Below the pieces are notes generated by a model. It was not told where the DNA came from, ran no database searches, and worked only from the letters and a program-made list of their open reading frames with translations. Shown here piece by piece: positions 9,458 to 17,231 of a stretch of DNA of 64,000 nucleotides; within the stretch, counting starts at the first letter, position 1; each line of letters starts with the position of its first letter. The stretch is from assembly GCF_019802055.1 (NCBI RefSeq), contig NZ_JAHVHW010000007.1:310001-374000 (forward strand), read 5' to 3'. Made by a program: the position numbers and the translations under genes. The stretch is from Ferrimonas balearica. GTDB taxonomy: Bacteria; Pseudomonadota; Gammaproteobacteria; Enterobacterales; Shewanellaceae.

Positions 9458-11419
9458 TTACTCCTGCAACAAGAATTCGGGAGAAGAGACCGCCAGATAG
9501 AGAGGTTCCTGAATGCGTCGATTCAGTTGGCTGGCAGGAATGGCATTGAGGTGGTCAAGAATGGTGCCACGCAAAGCCATCGGCATTCTGTAAGCAAACA
9601 GATAGGTATCTATCCAGTCTAGATAGGCGTCCGGATCCGCCAGAAGGGATGCCATATCATTGCTGGCGTAAAATAGGGCGCCTACCGGAGCGTTGCCATG
9701 GCTTCGGACTACCTTCCAAAGTCGATTATTAAACTCAACAAATGTATTCCAGGTGATGATCTCCAGCTCTGGGGCAACCTGGCCGTTTGCCTCTACGTTG
9801 CCCTGACTGTAGTCCGGTCGGAAAAAGTTAAATACCGAAGGGGCTGCCAAGGGGGCCTGACCATAGGCGGAATAGCTCTTGAAATAGTCCAGCATCCGCT
9901 CTCCACTCACCGTCATATCCAGGGCCCGGGCCAGTGAGGCCATGGCCACCAGCGGTTCACGCACTTTGCGGGGTTCGCCGGTCAATTTAAAGACATTTTC
10001 CTTATCCAGCAGTATTGCCTGCACGACGGCAAACAGGTCGCCTCTGACGCCTTTGCCATTATCGCGGAACCGGTTGGCCACCCGCTCGACATATCGAGGG
10101 CTGGGATTGGAATGGGTCAGTCGCTGTATCAGCTGATGACTGATAAAGGCGGGGGTGTTGGGGTGGTTAAACAGCAGGTCGATCGCTTGCTCAAGATCCT
10201 GTTCAGCGTCCTGCCCGGCGGGGAAATACTCTCCCAGTATCCATTTTTCATCGCTGTCATGACGGGTTTCATCCAGTTGCATCGGGACAAACCAGTCAGG
10301 ATTGGTGTCGCAGGCGCTCGCAACACAGAGTCCGGGGACATACCAGCCGGTAAAGACCCGGGCCAAGGCTTCAATATCCGTTTGGCGGTAAGTGGGGATT
10401 AGATTGCCGTTGGCATCGCGCTGTGGTGTGCCATCGGCATGCAGTTGGTGCAAGCCGATACTGAACAACTGCATCACTTCTCGGGCGTAGTTCTCATCGG
10501 GAAAGCGGTTCTTTGTTGGGTCGGCCTTTTGGTTGCCCATCATCGAAAGGTAAGTGCCCATGGCGGGGCTGAGGGTGACGGCTTTAAGCAGATCCCGATA
10601 GTTGCCTAGGGCGTGGTGAGAGAGCAGGTCATAATATTGCCCCATAACATTTGGTGAGTTGCCAAGTGTTCCATGGTACCTGGAGACTACCAATATCTGA
10701 CTTAAGGCGAACGCCATCCTCTGTCTGAGTTGATCCTCTCCATATAGGGCGTGATGCCACCAGACATCGGCCCGATCCACCTGGCGTTGGAATGGAGAAC
10801 TTCCCGGCTGTTGCCATTGAAGCATTAGTGGCAGGTGCTCACTTGGCGCCAGATCGCGTTGCCAGCGTAACCACTCTTTTATTCCCATCTCCTGTACCCG
10901 TTCGATATCTCCAGGACGGGCGCCAAAGGTGGCTTGCTGGAGAAAGCGGGCGGCATATTGAGGACTTGGACGGTGATGACGAACCTCAATGGGTTTAAAG
11001 GTCCAGTTTGCGACGCCACCGTATTGAATCGGGCTCTCTGGGTTTGTGGCAGGGGGGAGTGGCTCATCGGTGATGGGCGAGGGCCGGATAATGATGATGT
11101 CGTCGGAACTGACCAGAGGCGAAGATGCCGGGTTGCCGGCGGCCTGGACTGCGGTCAGTATGCGTACGGCTTGCTCAATATGGGGGGCGAAGGCGTTGCT
11201 TTGCTGGCGTTTATGCGGATGTCGATGCCGCAACCAGAACGGTGTCACTGCCTCAAGCGGCACAAACTCATCGTTATCATCCGCCAGAATGCCCAGCTCA
11301 ATCGTCCCAAAACTCGGTGCCAGTGGGGAAAACCAGAAAGTGTCGCGATTTTCCTGTGCTGCAAGGCACAGGCTGAATGTCATCACGATCGTTACTATCA
11401 CTGCTCGTCCAGTCGCCAT
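9458..11419 (-). CDS. DUF1800 family exported protein
   Basis: A 653-residue protein with a signal peptide (first 21 residues) and the DUF1800 landmarks: ARFLQQATFGARPGDI near residue 159, NYAREVMQLFSIGL, and FTGWYVPG. Biochemical activity of the family is not established. It is the upstream partner of the DUF1501 gene, with a 3-base gap, and GAGG lies about 10 bases before the ATG. The N-terminal 150 residues before the DUF1800 core are proline-rich and unassigned. No terminator separates the pair. Confidence 0.87.
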   Translation of the reverse strand: MATGRAVIVTIVMTFSLCLAAQENRDTFWFSPLAPSFGTIELGILADDNDEFVPLEAVTPFWLRHRHPHKRQQSNAFAPHIEQAVRILTAVQAAGNPASSPLVSSDDIIIIRPSPITDEPLPPATNPESPIQYGGVANWTFKPIEVRHHRPSPQYAARFLQQATFGARPGDIERVQEMGIKEWLRWQRDLAPSEHLPLMLQWQQPGSSPFQRQVDRADVWWHHALYGEDQLRQRMAFALSQILVVSRYHGTLGNSPNVMGQYYDLLSHHALGNYRDLLKAVTLSPAMGTYLSMMGNQKADPTKNRFPDENYAREVMQLFSIGLHQLHADGTPQRDANGNLIPTYRQTDIEALARVFTGWYVPGLCVASACDTNPDWFVPMQLDETRHDSDEKWILGEYFPAGQDAEQDLEQAIDLLFNHPNTPAFISHQLIQRLTHSNPSPRYVERVANRFRDNGKGVRGDLFAVVQAILLDKENVFKLTGEPRKVREPLVAMASLARALDMTVSGERMLDYFKSYSAYGQAPLAAPSVFNFFRPDYSQGNVEANGQVAPELEIITWNTFVEFNNRLWKVVRSHGNAPVGALFYASNDMASLLADPDAYLDWIDTYLFAYRMPMALRGTILDHLNAIPASQLNRRIQEPLYLAVSSPEFLLQE

Positions 11420-11910
11420 TTTCTCTACCTCGGCAGAATGAGAAATACGTGATGGCGATGATGGTGCCTCCCTATGAAAAACCGGGCGGCTTAAACGAAG
11501 CGAAGGGGATCAGAGAGATAGCGTGTTATGCAGTCGGATACCCACGATTCGTCTGTCATCATCAAACGACTTTGGTCGGCACCCTGCCACTGCACAACAT
11601 CCTTGCAGACTAGGTAATGAAGTGTAGACAAGAATTGCTTGGTCGGGGGTTGAGTAAAAAGAATTGAATCGCCTTGAGCTTGCCCCATGAAAACCGGCAG
11701 TTGCCGATGGAGATGTCAGAATTAGCCGCTGATGGTACCTGAACGGAGCTTTGCCCGGATAAGGGGGCCGATAGGTGATACCTGGCCTTTAGTGTCATTT
11801 GACTGGTGAAATCAATACGACTTTCGTTAGCGGGTTTGCTTTAAAGTTCAACTAAAACAATTAATTAGCCACTGATGCTCTATCCCTAACACACTCTTTT
11901 TAACATGAGG

Positions 11911-11924
11911 GTGATTCAGATCAA
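11911..11924. promoter_or_regulatory. FNR/EtrA-like site upstream of the hydrogenase operon
   Basis: GTGATTCAGATCAA reads on the other strand as TTGAT-N4-ATCAC, nine of ten matches to the FNR consensus TTGAT-N4-ATCAA. It lies about 244 bases before the first gene of the operon, so it would act on a promoter with a long leader. Confidence 0.55.
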
Positions 11925-11939
11925 TAAATGCTCCGATGG

Positions 11940-11953
11940 GTGATTGAAGTCAC
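11940..11953. promoter_or_regulatory. CRP-like site upstream of the hydrogenase operon
   Basis: GTGATTGAAGTCAC is a perfect GTGA-N6-TCAC dyad, the core of a CRP site. Its centre is 29 bases downstream of the FNR-like dyad. It overlaps a possible -35 (TTGAAG, 11944-11949) with a poor -10 (TAGGCT) 17 bases on. Confidence 0.5.
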
Positions 11954-12167
11954 CTTTTGACTCTTTTAGGCTCGCCGCTTTGTGACACCAGTCAACGTAC
12001 TCAGTGGACGGTTAGCCAGGGAAGGGCATCCTGTTTGAGACGCGCGCTTTGACCCTGGCGACGCTGTCTCCCAATTCCTATCCAGCCCCTCTTCCTCCTT
12101 CGCCAATCGCTTCCGAGCCGACGTTCACTGGTGCCCTGTGGATGTTTCGATGCTCAAGGAGAGAACA

Positions 12168-12332
12168 ATGAAAAACCGCATCGCACTGCTTTTGGGCTTG
12201 CTCCCGTCTCTGGCCTATGCCCATCCGGGGCATGGTGGGCTGGGTCTGTTCCATCACGCCTGGGACGTGATGCTGATGCTGCTGGTTGCCGTAGCCCTGG
12301 TGATTGGCTGGCAACGATTTAAGCGTCGTTGA
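12168..12332 (+). CDS. Small His-rich single-pass membrane protein heading the hydrogenase operon
   Basis: A 54-residue product with an 18-residue signal peptide ending AYA. The mature N-terminus is HPGHGGLGLFHH, then one membrane helix (about residues 34-48) and a basic RFKRR end, so the His-rich part would face the periplasm. The start is chosen by GGAG 8 bases upstream. The HPGH motif recalls the N-terminus of HupE/UreJ nickel permeases, but the protein is far too short to be one. It sits 31 bases before hyaA in the same direction. Role unknown; nickel or hydrogenase-assembly help is inference from composition and place. Confidence 0.72.
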   Translation: MKNRIALLLGLLPSLAYAHPGHGGLGLFHHAWDVMLMLLVAVALVIGWQRFKRR

Positions 12333-12363
12333 GTTCCCGCTGACGCACATCAAGGAGGATGCC

Positions 12364-13512
12364 ATGTCCGATTATCAAGCATTGATGGCGCGGTGCGAGT
12401 CGCGTCTTGAGAGCCTGGCCAGACAGGCTGCGGTAAAAGAAACACCGCTGAACGAAAAGCTGGACGCGGCCGGGATCAGCCGCCGTGACTTTATGAAGTG
12501 GTCTGCCGTGACGGCCAGCACCCTGGCACTGCCGATGCAGTTTGCCCCCATGGTGGCCAAAGCCGCGGAAGTGGCTGACCGGGTTCCGCTTATCTGGCTG
12601 CATATGGCGGAGTGTACCGGCTGTTCGGAGTCGCTGATCCGGGGTGATACCCCGACGGTGGATACTCTGATTTTCGATTACATCTCGCTGGAGTATCACG
12701 AAACCCTGATGGCCGGGTCCGGCTGGCAGGCGGAAGCGCGGCTGAAAGAGGCCAAAGAGACCTACGCAGGCCAGTATCTGCTGGCGGTGGAGGGTGCGAT
12801 CCCAACCGCCAATGGCGGCCACTTCCTGACCATCGGCCCTCACGGCCACACCGGCCTGGAGATGGTGCATGAGACTGCGCAAAACGCTGCGGCCATCGTT
12901 GCGGTCGGCACCTGCGCCTCCTTCGGCGGCGTGCAGGCGGCGGCACCGAACCCGACCGGTGCCAAGGGGGTGGATAAGGTGATTCATCAGCCGGTGGTCA
13001 ACCTGGCGGGTTGCCCGCCCAGCGAGAAGAACATCGTGGGCACCCTGATGTACTTCATCATGTTCGGCAAGCTGCCGCCGCTGGATATGTTTAACCGTCC
13101 CAAGTGGGCCTATGGCGCCCGGGTGCACGACAACTGCGAACGTCGCGGCCACTTTGATGCCGGTGAGTTTGTGGAAACCTTCGGGGATGAGGGCGCCGAG
13201 GACGGCTACTGTCTCTACAAAATGGGCTGCAAAGGGCCCTACACCTACAACAACTGCCCCACCGAGCGATTTAACCACCACACCAGTTGGCCGGTTCTGG
13301 CCGGGCACGGCTGCATCGGCTGCTCCGAGCCCAACTTCTGGGACACCATGGCGGACTTTGAAAAACCCCTGGGTCGCCGGGAGTTGCACAGCCTGGATAA
13401 AACCGTGGATTTCATTGGTGGCACCGTATTGGGGCTGACCGTGGCCGGCATCGGCGCCCATGCCGTTGCCAGCGTATTTGCCAAGGACGAGAAGGAGCAG
13501 GGCGATGAGTAA
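12364..13512 (+). CDS. hyaA: [NiFe]-hydrogenase small subunit
   Basis: A 382-residue Tat-exported electron-transfer subunit carrying three Fe-S clusters. The twin-arginine motif SRRDFMK is at residues 39-45. The proximal cluster cysteines appear in AECTGCSES and VGTCASFGG; the medial and distal sets in HDNCERRG, GYCLYKMGCKGP, NNCPTERFN and GHGCIGCSEPNFWD. A C-terminal hydrophobic helix anchors it to the membrane. Start at 12364 follows AGGAGG. The positions that carry the two extra cysteines in oxygen-tolerant enzymes are glycines here, so a standard oxygen-sensitive type is predicted. It overlaps hyaB by 8 bases. Confidence 0.96.
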   Translation: MSDYQALMARCESRLESLARQAAVKETPLNEKLDAAGISRRDFMKWSAVTASTLALPMQFAPMVAKAAEVADRVPLIWLHMAECTGCSESLIRGDTPTVDTLIFDYISLEYHETLMAGSGWQAEARLKEAKETYAGQYLLAVEGAIPTANGGHFLTIGPHGHTGLEMVHETAQNAAAIVAVGTCASFGGVQAAAPNPTGAKGVDKVIHQPVVNLAGCPPSEKNIVGTLMYFIMFGKLPPLDMFNRPKWAYGARVHDNCERRGHFDAGEFVETFGDEGAEDGYCLYKMGCKGPYTYNNCPTERFNHHTSWPVLAGHGCIGCSEPNFWDTMADFEKPLGRRELHSLDKTVDFIGGTVLGLTVAGIGAHAVASVFAKDEKEQGDE

Positions 13513-15208
13513 GCGTGTTGTTGTCGATCCCATTACCCGCATCGAAGGTCACCTGCGGGTTGAGGTCGAGGTGGATGAGAATAATGTGATCACTCAGGCC
13601 TGGTCCTCCTCCACTCTGTGGCGGGGCATTGAGGTGATCATGAAAGGGCGCAGCCCCATGGACGCAGGCCTGTTGGTTCAGCGCATCTGTGGTGTCTGCA
13701 CCTCCTCCCATTACCGCTGCGGTACCGAGGCGGTGGAGAACGCGTTGGGGGTGAAGATCCCGCCCAACGCCCAGTACGTTCGCACCCTGATCCAGGTGGC
13801 GCTGTTCCTGCACGATCACCTGGTGCACTTCTACCATCTGCATGCCCTGGACTGGGTGGACATCGTCTCGGCGCTGTCGGCGGATCCGGAAGCGGCCGCC
13901 GAGGAGGCGTTGCGCTGGACCGACAAACCGATTGCGGCTGGGGCAGGGGACCTGCGCGCGGTGCAGGAGCGGGTGGCCAAGCTGGTGGCAACCGGCAAGC
14001 TGGGCCCGTTCGCCAACGGCTACTGGGGCAACCCCACTTACAAGCTGACGCCGGAGCAGAATCTGATTGCGGTCTCCCACTACCTGAAAGCGCTGGAGAT
14101 CCAGCGGGTAGCGGCAGAGATGATGGCGATCTTCGGCGGCAAGTCACCGCACCCTCAGTCCATCGTGGTGGGGGGGGTGACCTCCGTACGTGATCTGCTC
14201 AATCCGGCCCGTCTGCAGGAGTGGAAAACCAAACACGCCCAGGTGCATGACTTTATCGAGCGCGCCTACCTGCCGGACATCAAGATGGCGGCGGATGCCT
14301 ACCGCTCAGAGCCGACGGTACTGGGCGGCGTGGGAGTTACCAGCTTCCTGACCTGCCGTGACTTCCCGCTGGGCAATGGCGAGTACCTGTTCCAGGATGG
14401 TGTGATTCTGAATGGCGATCTCAGCAATGTGAAGCCGCTGGACCCCAGCCTGATCAAAGAGGACGTCACCCACTCCTGGTACCAGGACGGCCCGGCTCTG
14501 CACCCCTACGAGGGCCGCACCGAGCCCAACTACACCGGCTTCAAAACCGCACAGACCCTGCATGGAGAGCTGCCGACCCTGGACGTTAACGGCAAGTACT
14601 CTTGGGTGAAGTCTCCCCGTTACGACGGCGAGCCGATTGAAGTGGGGCCGCTGGCCTGTCTGCTGGTGAACTACGCCCAGGGCAACCCCCGCGTGGTGGA
14701 GGCGGTGGACAGTTTCCTGAGCGACACCGGCCTTCCGGTTGAGGCGCTGTTTACCACGCTGGGGCGCACTGCGGGCCGTTTGATCCAGAATATGTTGATC
14801 TCCAAAGCCGGTATGGAAACCTTCGAGGCGCTGGTCAGCAATCTGGCAGTGGACAAGAGCACCTTTACCCAACCGGAGATGGACCCGGACAAGGAGTATC
14901 AGGGTCATGCCATCATTGAGGCGCCCCGTGGCACCCTGAGCCATTGGGTTCGCATCAAGGGCGGTAAGGTCGAGAACTATCAGGCGGTGGTGCCGACCAC
15001 CTGGAATGCTGGCCCGGTGGACGCCAATGGCAAGATCGGCCCGTTTGAAGCTTCACTGATTGGCTTGAAGCTGGATGACCCGACGCAGCCGCTGGAGGTG
15101 ATCCGGGTGATCCACTCCTTTGACCCCTGCATGGCGTGTTCCGTACACGTCATGGACTTCAAGGGCGCGGATCTGGGCCAGTTTCAGGTTGGGCCGAAAG
15201 GCGCCTAA
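13505..15208 (+). CDS. hyaB: [NiFe]-hydrogenase large subunit
   Basis: A 567-residue catalytic subunit holding the NiFe(CN)2CO site. The N-terminal L1 motif RICGVCTSSH and C-terminal L2 motif DPCMACSVH supply the four cysteine ligands. About 19 residues follow the L2 histidine; family knowledge says these are removed by a maturation endopeptidase after nickel insertion. The ATG at 13505 overlaps the hyaA stop (ATGAGTAA), giving translational coupling. It is exported with HyaA by the Tat route and oxidises periplasmic hydrogen. No endopeptidase or hyp gene is found in this window. Confidence 0.97.
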   Translation: MSKRVVVDPITRIEGHLRVEVEVDENNVITQAWSSSTLWRGIEVIMKGRSPMDAGLLVQRICGVCTSSHYRCGTEAVENALGVKIPPNAQYVRTLIQVALFLHDHLVHFYHLHALDWVDIVSALSADPEAAAEEALRWTDKPIAAGAGDLRAVQERVAKLVATGKLGPFANGYWGNPTYKLTPEQNLIAVSHYLKALEIQRVAAEMMAIFGGKSPHPQSIVVGGVTSVRDLLNPARLQEWKTKHAQVHDFIERAYLPDIKMAADAYRSEPTVLGGVGVTSFLTCRDFPLGNGEYLFQDGVILNGDLSNVKPLDPSLIKEDVTHSWYQDGPALHPYEGRTEPNYTGFKTAQTLHGELPTLDVNGKYSWVKSPRYDGEPIEVGPLACLLVNYAQGNPRVVEAVDSFLSDTGLPVEALFTTLGRTAGRLIQNMLISKAGMETFEALVSNLAVDKSTFTQPEMDPDKEYQGHAIIEAPRGTLSHWVRIKGGKVENYQAVVPTTWNAGPVDANGKIGPFEASLIGLKLDDPTQPLEVIRVIHSFDPCMACSVHVMDFKGADLGQFQVGPKGA

Positions 15209-15217
15209 GGAGGGGCT

Positions 15218-15886
15218 ATGACAACCAAGACGCTGTACACCCGTGACTATGTGTTCAGTCCGGCGATTCGGATCATGCACTGGCTGCGGGCACTGTCCAT
15301 CGTGGTTTTGGTGATCACCGGGTTCTACATCGCCTGGCCTTTCCTCACCCCCTATGGCGGCACGGACAACCTGCAGCAGGGTTGGGTCCGGGCCGGGCAT
15401 CTGCTGTTCGGCTTTGTGCTGGTCGGCATTACGGTGGCCCGGGCGTACCTGTACTTCTTCAGCCGCAGCGACATTGAGCGACGCTCCTTCCGTGACGTGG
15501 TCAGTCTGGACAGCTGGAAACGGCAGCTGCGCTCCTACTTCTGGAAGGGGAAGCTGGACAAGGCGGGCGTCTATGGCCCCCTGCAGTACGTGACCTACCT
15601 GGGCCTGACGCTGGTGATCGTGTTTATGTGCCTGTCCGGTCTGGCGATGCATGCCCATGTCTACCACGACGGCCTGGGCGGAGCGCTCTACCCGTTTGCC
15701 GAATGGTTTGTCGGCATCATGGGCGGCATGGCGCCGGTTCGGGAGTGGCACCATATCCTGACCTGGGCCTTTATGATCTTTGTGGTCATTCACGTCTATA
15801 TGGCGGTGTGGAGCGGCATTCGCTTTAAGCAGAACTCCGTGGACGCCATCGTATCGGGATACAACGTCCATCGCTCCAGGGACTGA
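15218..15886 (+). CDS. hyaC: Hydrogenase b-type cytochrome subunit
   Basis: A 222-residue integral membrane cytochrome b561-type protein with four hydrophobic helices and histidines placed to bind two b hemes (IMHWLRA, RAGHLLFG, AMHAHVYH, EWHHILTW, VIHVYMA). It takes electrons from HyaA and reduces quinone. The ATG follows AAGGAGG by 6 bases and starts 9 bases after hyaB. Length matches HyaC of other Hya-type hydrogenases (about 235). It is the last gene of the operon. Confidence 0.95.
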   Translation: MTTKTLYTRDYVFSPAIRIMHWLRALSIVVLVITGFYIAWPFLTPYGGTDNLQQGWVRAGHLLFGFVLVGITVARAYLYFFSRSDIERRSFRDVVSLDSWKRQLRSYFWKGKLDKAGVYGPLQYVTYLGLTLVIVFMCLSGLAMHAHVYHDGLGGALYPFAEWFVGIMGGMAPVREWHHILTWAFMIFVVIHVYMAVWSGIRFKQNSVDAIVSGYNVHRSRD

Positions 15887-15890
15887 AAGC

Positions 15891-15914
15891 GAAGACGCCC
15901 TTTGGGGCGTCTTC
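15891..15914 (+). terminator. Hairpin after hyaC
   Basis: A perfect 10-bp stem (GAAGACGCCC/GGGCGTCTTC) with a TTTG loop starts 5 bases after hyaC. No T run follows, so termination efficiency is uncertain. Confidence 0.6.
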
Positions 15915-16171
15915 GTGGCGTGGGCTTTCAGTGCGAACCGTGGGCTATAAGCCCACGCTACATTTCACTGCGATAGCGCGCCAAGTTGAGTGTGGCCGCA
16001 TCGTCGTAGCGTGGGCATTGCCCACGGCAAGTGCGCCCCAAATTGAGTGTGGCCGCGTCTTCGTAGCGTGGGCATTCTGCCCACGGAAGGCACCCCCGAA
16101 TGTCGTATGGTTACATCGCACGGCTTACGCCCCGAAAGCCGTCAGGCACGTGGGCTAGCAGCCCACGCTAC
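15915..16171. repeat. Cluster of REP-like elements
   Basis: At least five related hairpins: GTGG-headed at 15915, an inverted copy ending CTAC at 15939-15961, GTAG-headed at 16006-16027 and at 16063-16086, and an inverted copy at 16149-16171. The two middle ones lie in a tandem repeat of about 48 bases (15981-16027 and 16038-16086) that also shares CCAARTTGAGTGTGGCCGC. The rest of the 490-base hyaC-to-16379 gap shows no gene. Confidence 0.85.
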
Positions 16172-16378
16172 GACACGATTGAAATGTGACGAGCTTCACT
16201 CTGTGGGCCAATAATGCCGTCCTGCCATCACAAACCTGTACGCAATCTGATGTTCGTGACGGTTTTAGCAGCCTTACCGGAACCGTACACGTAAGCTGAG
16301 ACTCCATCGGGTTAGGTCGCCATTGAGGGCGGCTGAAACCCAAGCCACCTCGGGTGGCACGATCAACAAGGAGTCTGA

Positions 16379-17146
16379 ATGTTCAAGCTTCTGCAAACGG
16401 CCCTGGTGCTCTTTATGGTCAGCCGGGCCCCAGGTGCCATGGCAATGCCCCAGACGGGCGCCGTGACCAACCTGTCCACCACGGCCTATGTTCAGTCCAA
16501 TAGCCAGCGCTTCTACCGCGACCTGAAAGATCTGTTCGCCATCTCCCCCAAGCGTACCGACCGGGCTCTCCAACCCCACACCGATTTTGATGACCTCTAC
16601 CGTCAAGCCAATGCGGCCCAGTTTGAACTGGTGCAGTTGACCCGCCATGTGGCGTTTATCAGTGACACCGAAGCGGTGTTACCTGGCATCAAAAGCCGCA
16701 ATCGCGCCGAAGCCAAGCTGGAGGGTGAACTGGATGGTGATGTAAGCCGTCTGACCGACCTGGCCCGCACCAGCCTGGTGGCAGAGGACATCGGCTCTCT
16801 GGTTACCGCCTATGAGCAGCTGGAGTCCCGGGTGGAAGTGGTAGCGGTAAAGAACCGCTTTAAGCAGCCCAAGGCCAATGGCTACCGTGACCTCAACCTG
16901 CTGGTGCGCCTGCCGCAAAGCGATATGGTGGCCGAAGTGCAGATCCACCTGGCCCCCATCGCGGCGATCAAGAACGGCGCTGAGCACGACATCTATGAGC
17001 AGATCCAGAACCTGGAGCGTCGTGCCAAGGAGCAACCCCTTACCGAGCTGGAGCAGAAGCGCATTGCCCGCCTGTCCCAGCAATCCACCGACCTCTACCT
17101 GAATGCGTGGCATCAGGTACTCAGCGGCGTTCGTGAGGTCGCCTGA
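16379..17146 (+). CDS. Exported RelA/SpoT-domain-like protein
   Basis: A 255-residue product. Residues 1-22 form a signal peptide ending AMA. Residues about 100-200 resemble a RelA/SpoT-type nucleotidyltransferase: SRLTDLARTSL with the metal-binding aspartate position, then KQPKANGYRDLNLLV and EVQIHLAPI, matching the conserved NGY.S.H and E.QI.T blocks. The histidine of the usual NGY block is replaced by N/L. A charged helical tail follows. Cytoplasmic family members make (p)ppGpp or modify nucleotides or tRNA; an export signal is unusual for them. The gene stands alone with its own terminator. Family assignment is from motif reading only. Confidence 0.62.
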   Translation: MFKLLQTALVLFMVSRAPGAMAMPQTGAVTNLSTTAYVQSNSQRFYRDLKDLFAISPKRTDRALQPHTDFDDLYRQANAAQFELVQLTRHVAFISDTEAVLPGIKSRNRAEAKLEGELDGDVSRLTDLARTSLVAEDIGSLVTAYEQLESRVEVVAVKNRFKQPKANGYRDLNLLVRLPQSDMVAEVQIHLAPIAAIKNGAEHDIYEQIQNLERRAKEQPLTELEQKRIARLSQQSTDLYLNAWHQVLSGVREVA

Positions 17147-17180
17147 TCCGTTTTCTGCTTCCCTTCCCTAACCTTGTTTT

Positions 17181-17205
17181 GCCCCGCTCTGCGGGGCTTT
17201 TTTTT
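17181..17205 (+). terminator. Rho-independent terminator
   Basis: GCCCCGC/GCGGGGC stem with TCT loop and eight T, 35 bases after the RelA/SpoT-like gene. Confidence 0.93.
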
Positions 17206-17231
17206 GTGGGGCCTCTGGAAGCTGGGTGCGT

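Larger units (their letters stand above)
11420..12167. other. Gene-free region upstream of the hydrogenase operon
   Basis: About 750 bases without a convincing protein gene. It contains the promoter region of the DUF1800/DUF1501 unit on the left and, on the right, two dyad sites (11911-11924 and 11940-11953) upstream of the hydrogenase operon. No RNA gene is recognised. Confidence 0.6.

Noticed and set aside
12319-13542. A 407-codon minus-strand frame opposite hyaA
   Set aside because: hyaA has every cluster ligand and a Tat signal; the antisense frame has no match.
15915-16171. Possible CRISPR array
   Set aside because: The repeated units are GTRG-headed palindromes in both orientations with irregular spacing and no cas genes; this is the REP pattern.
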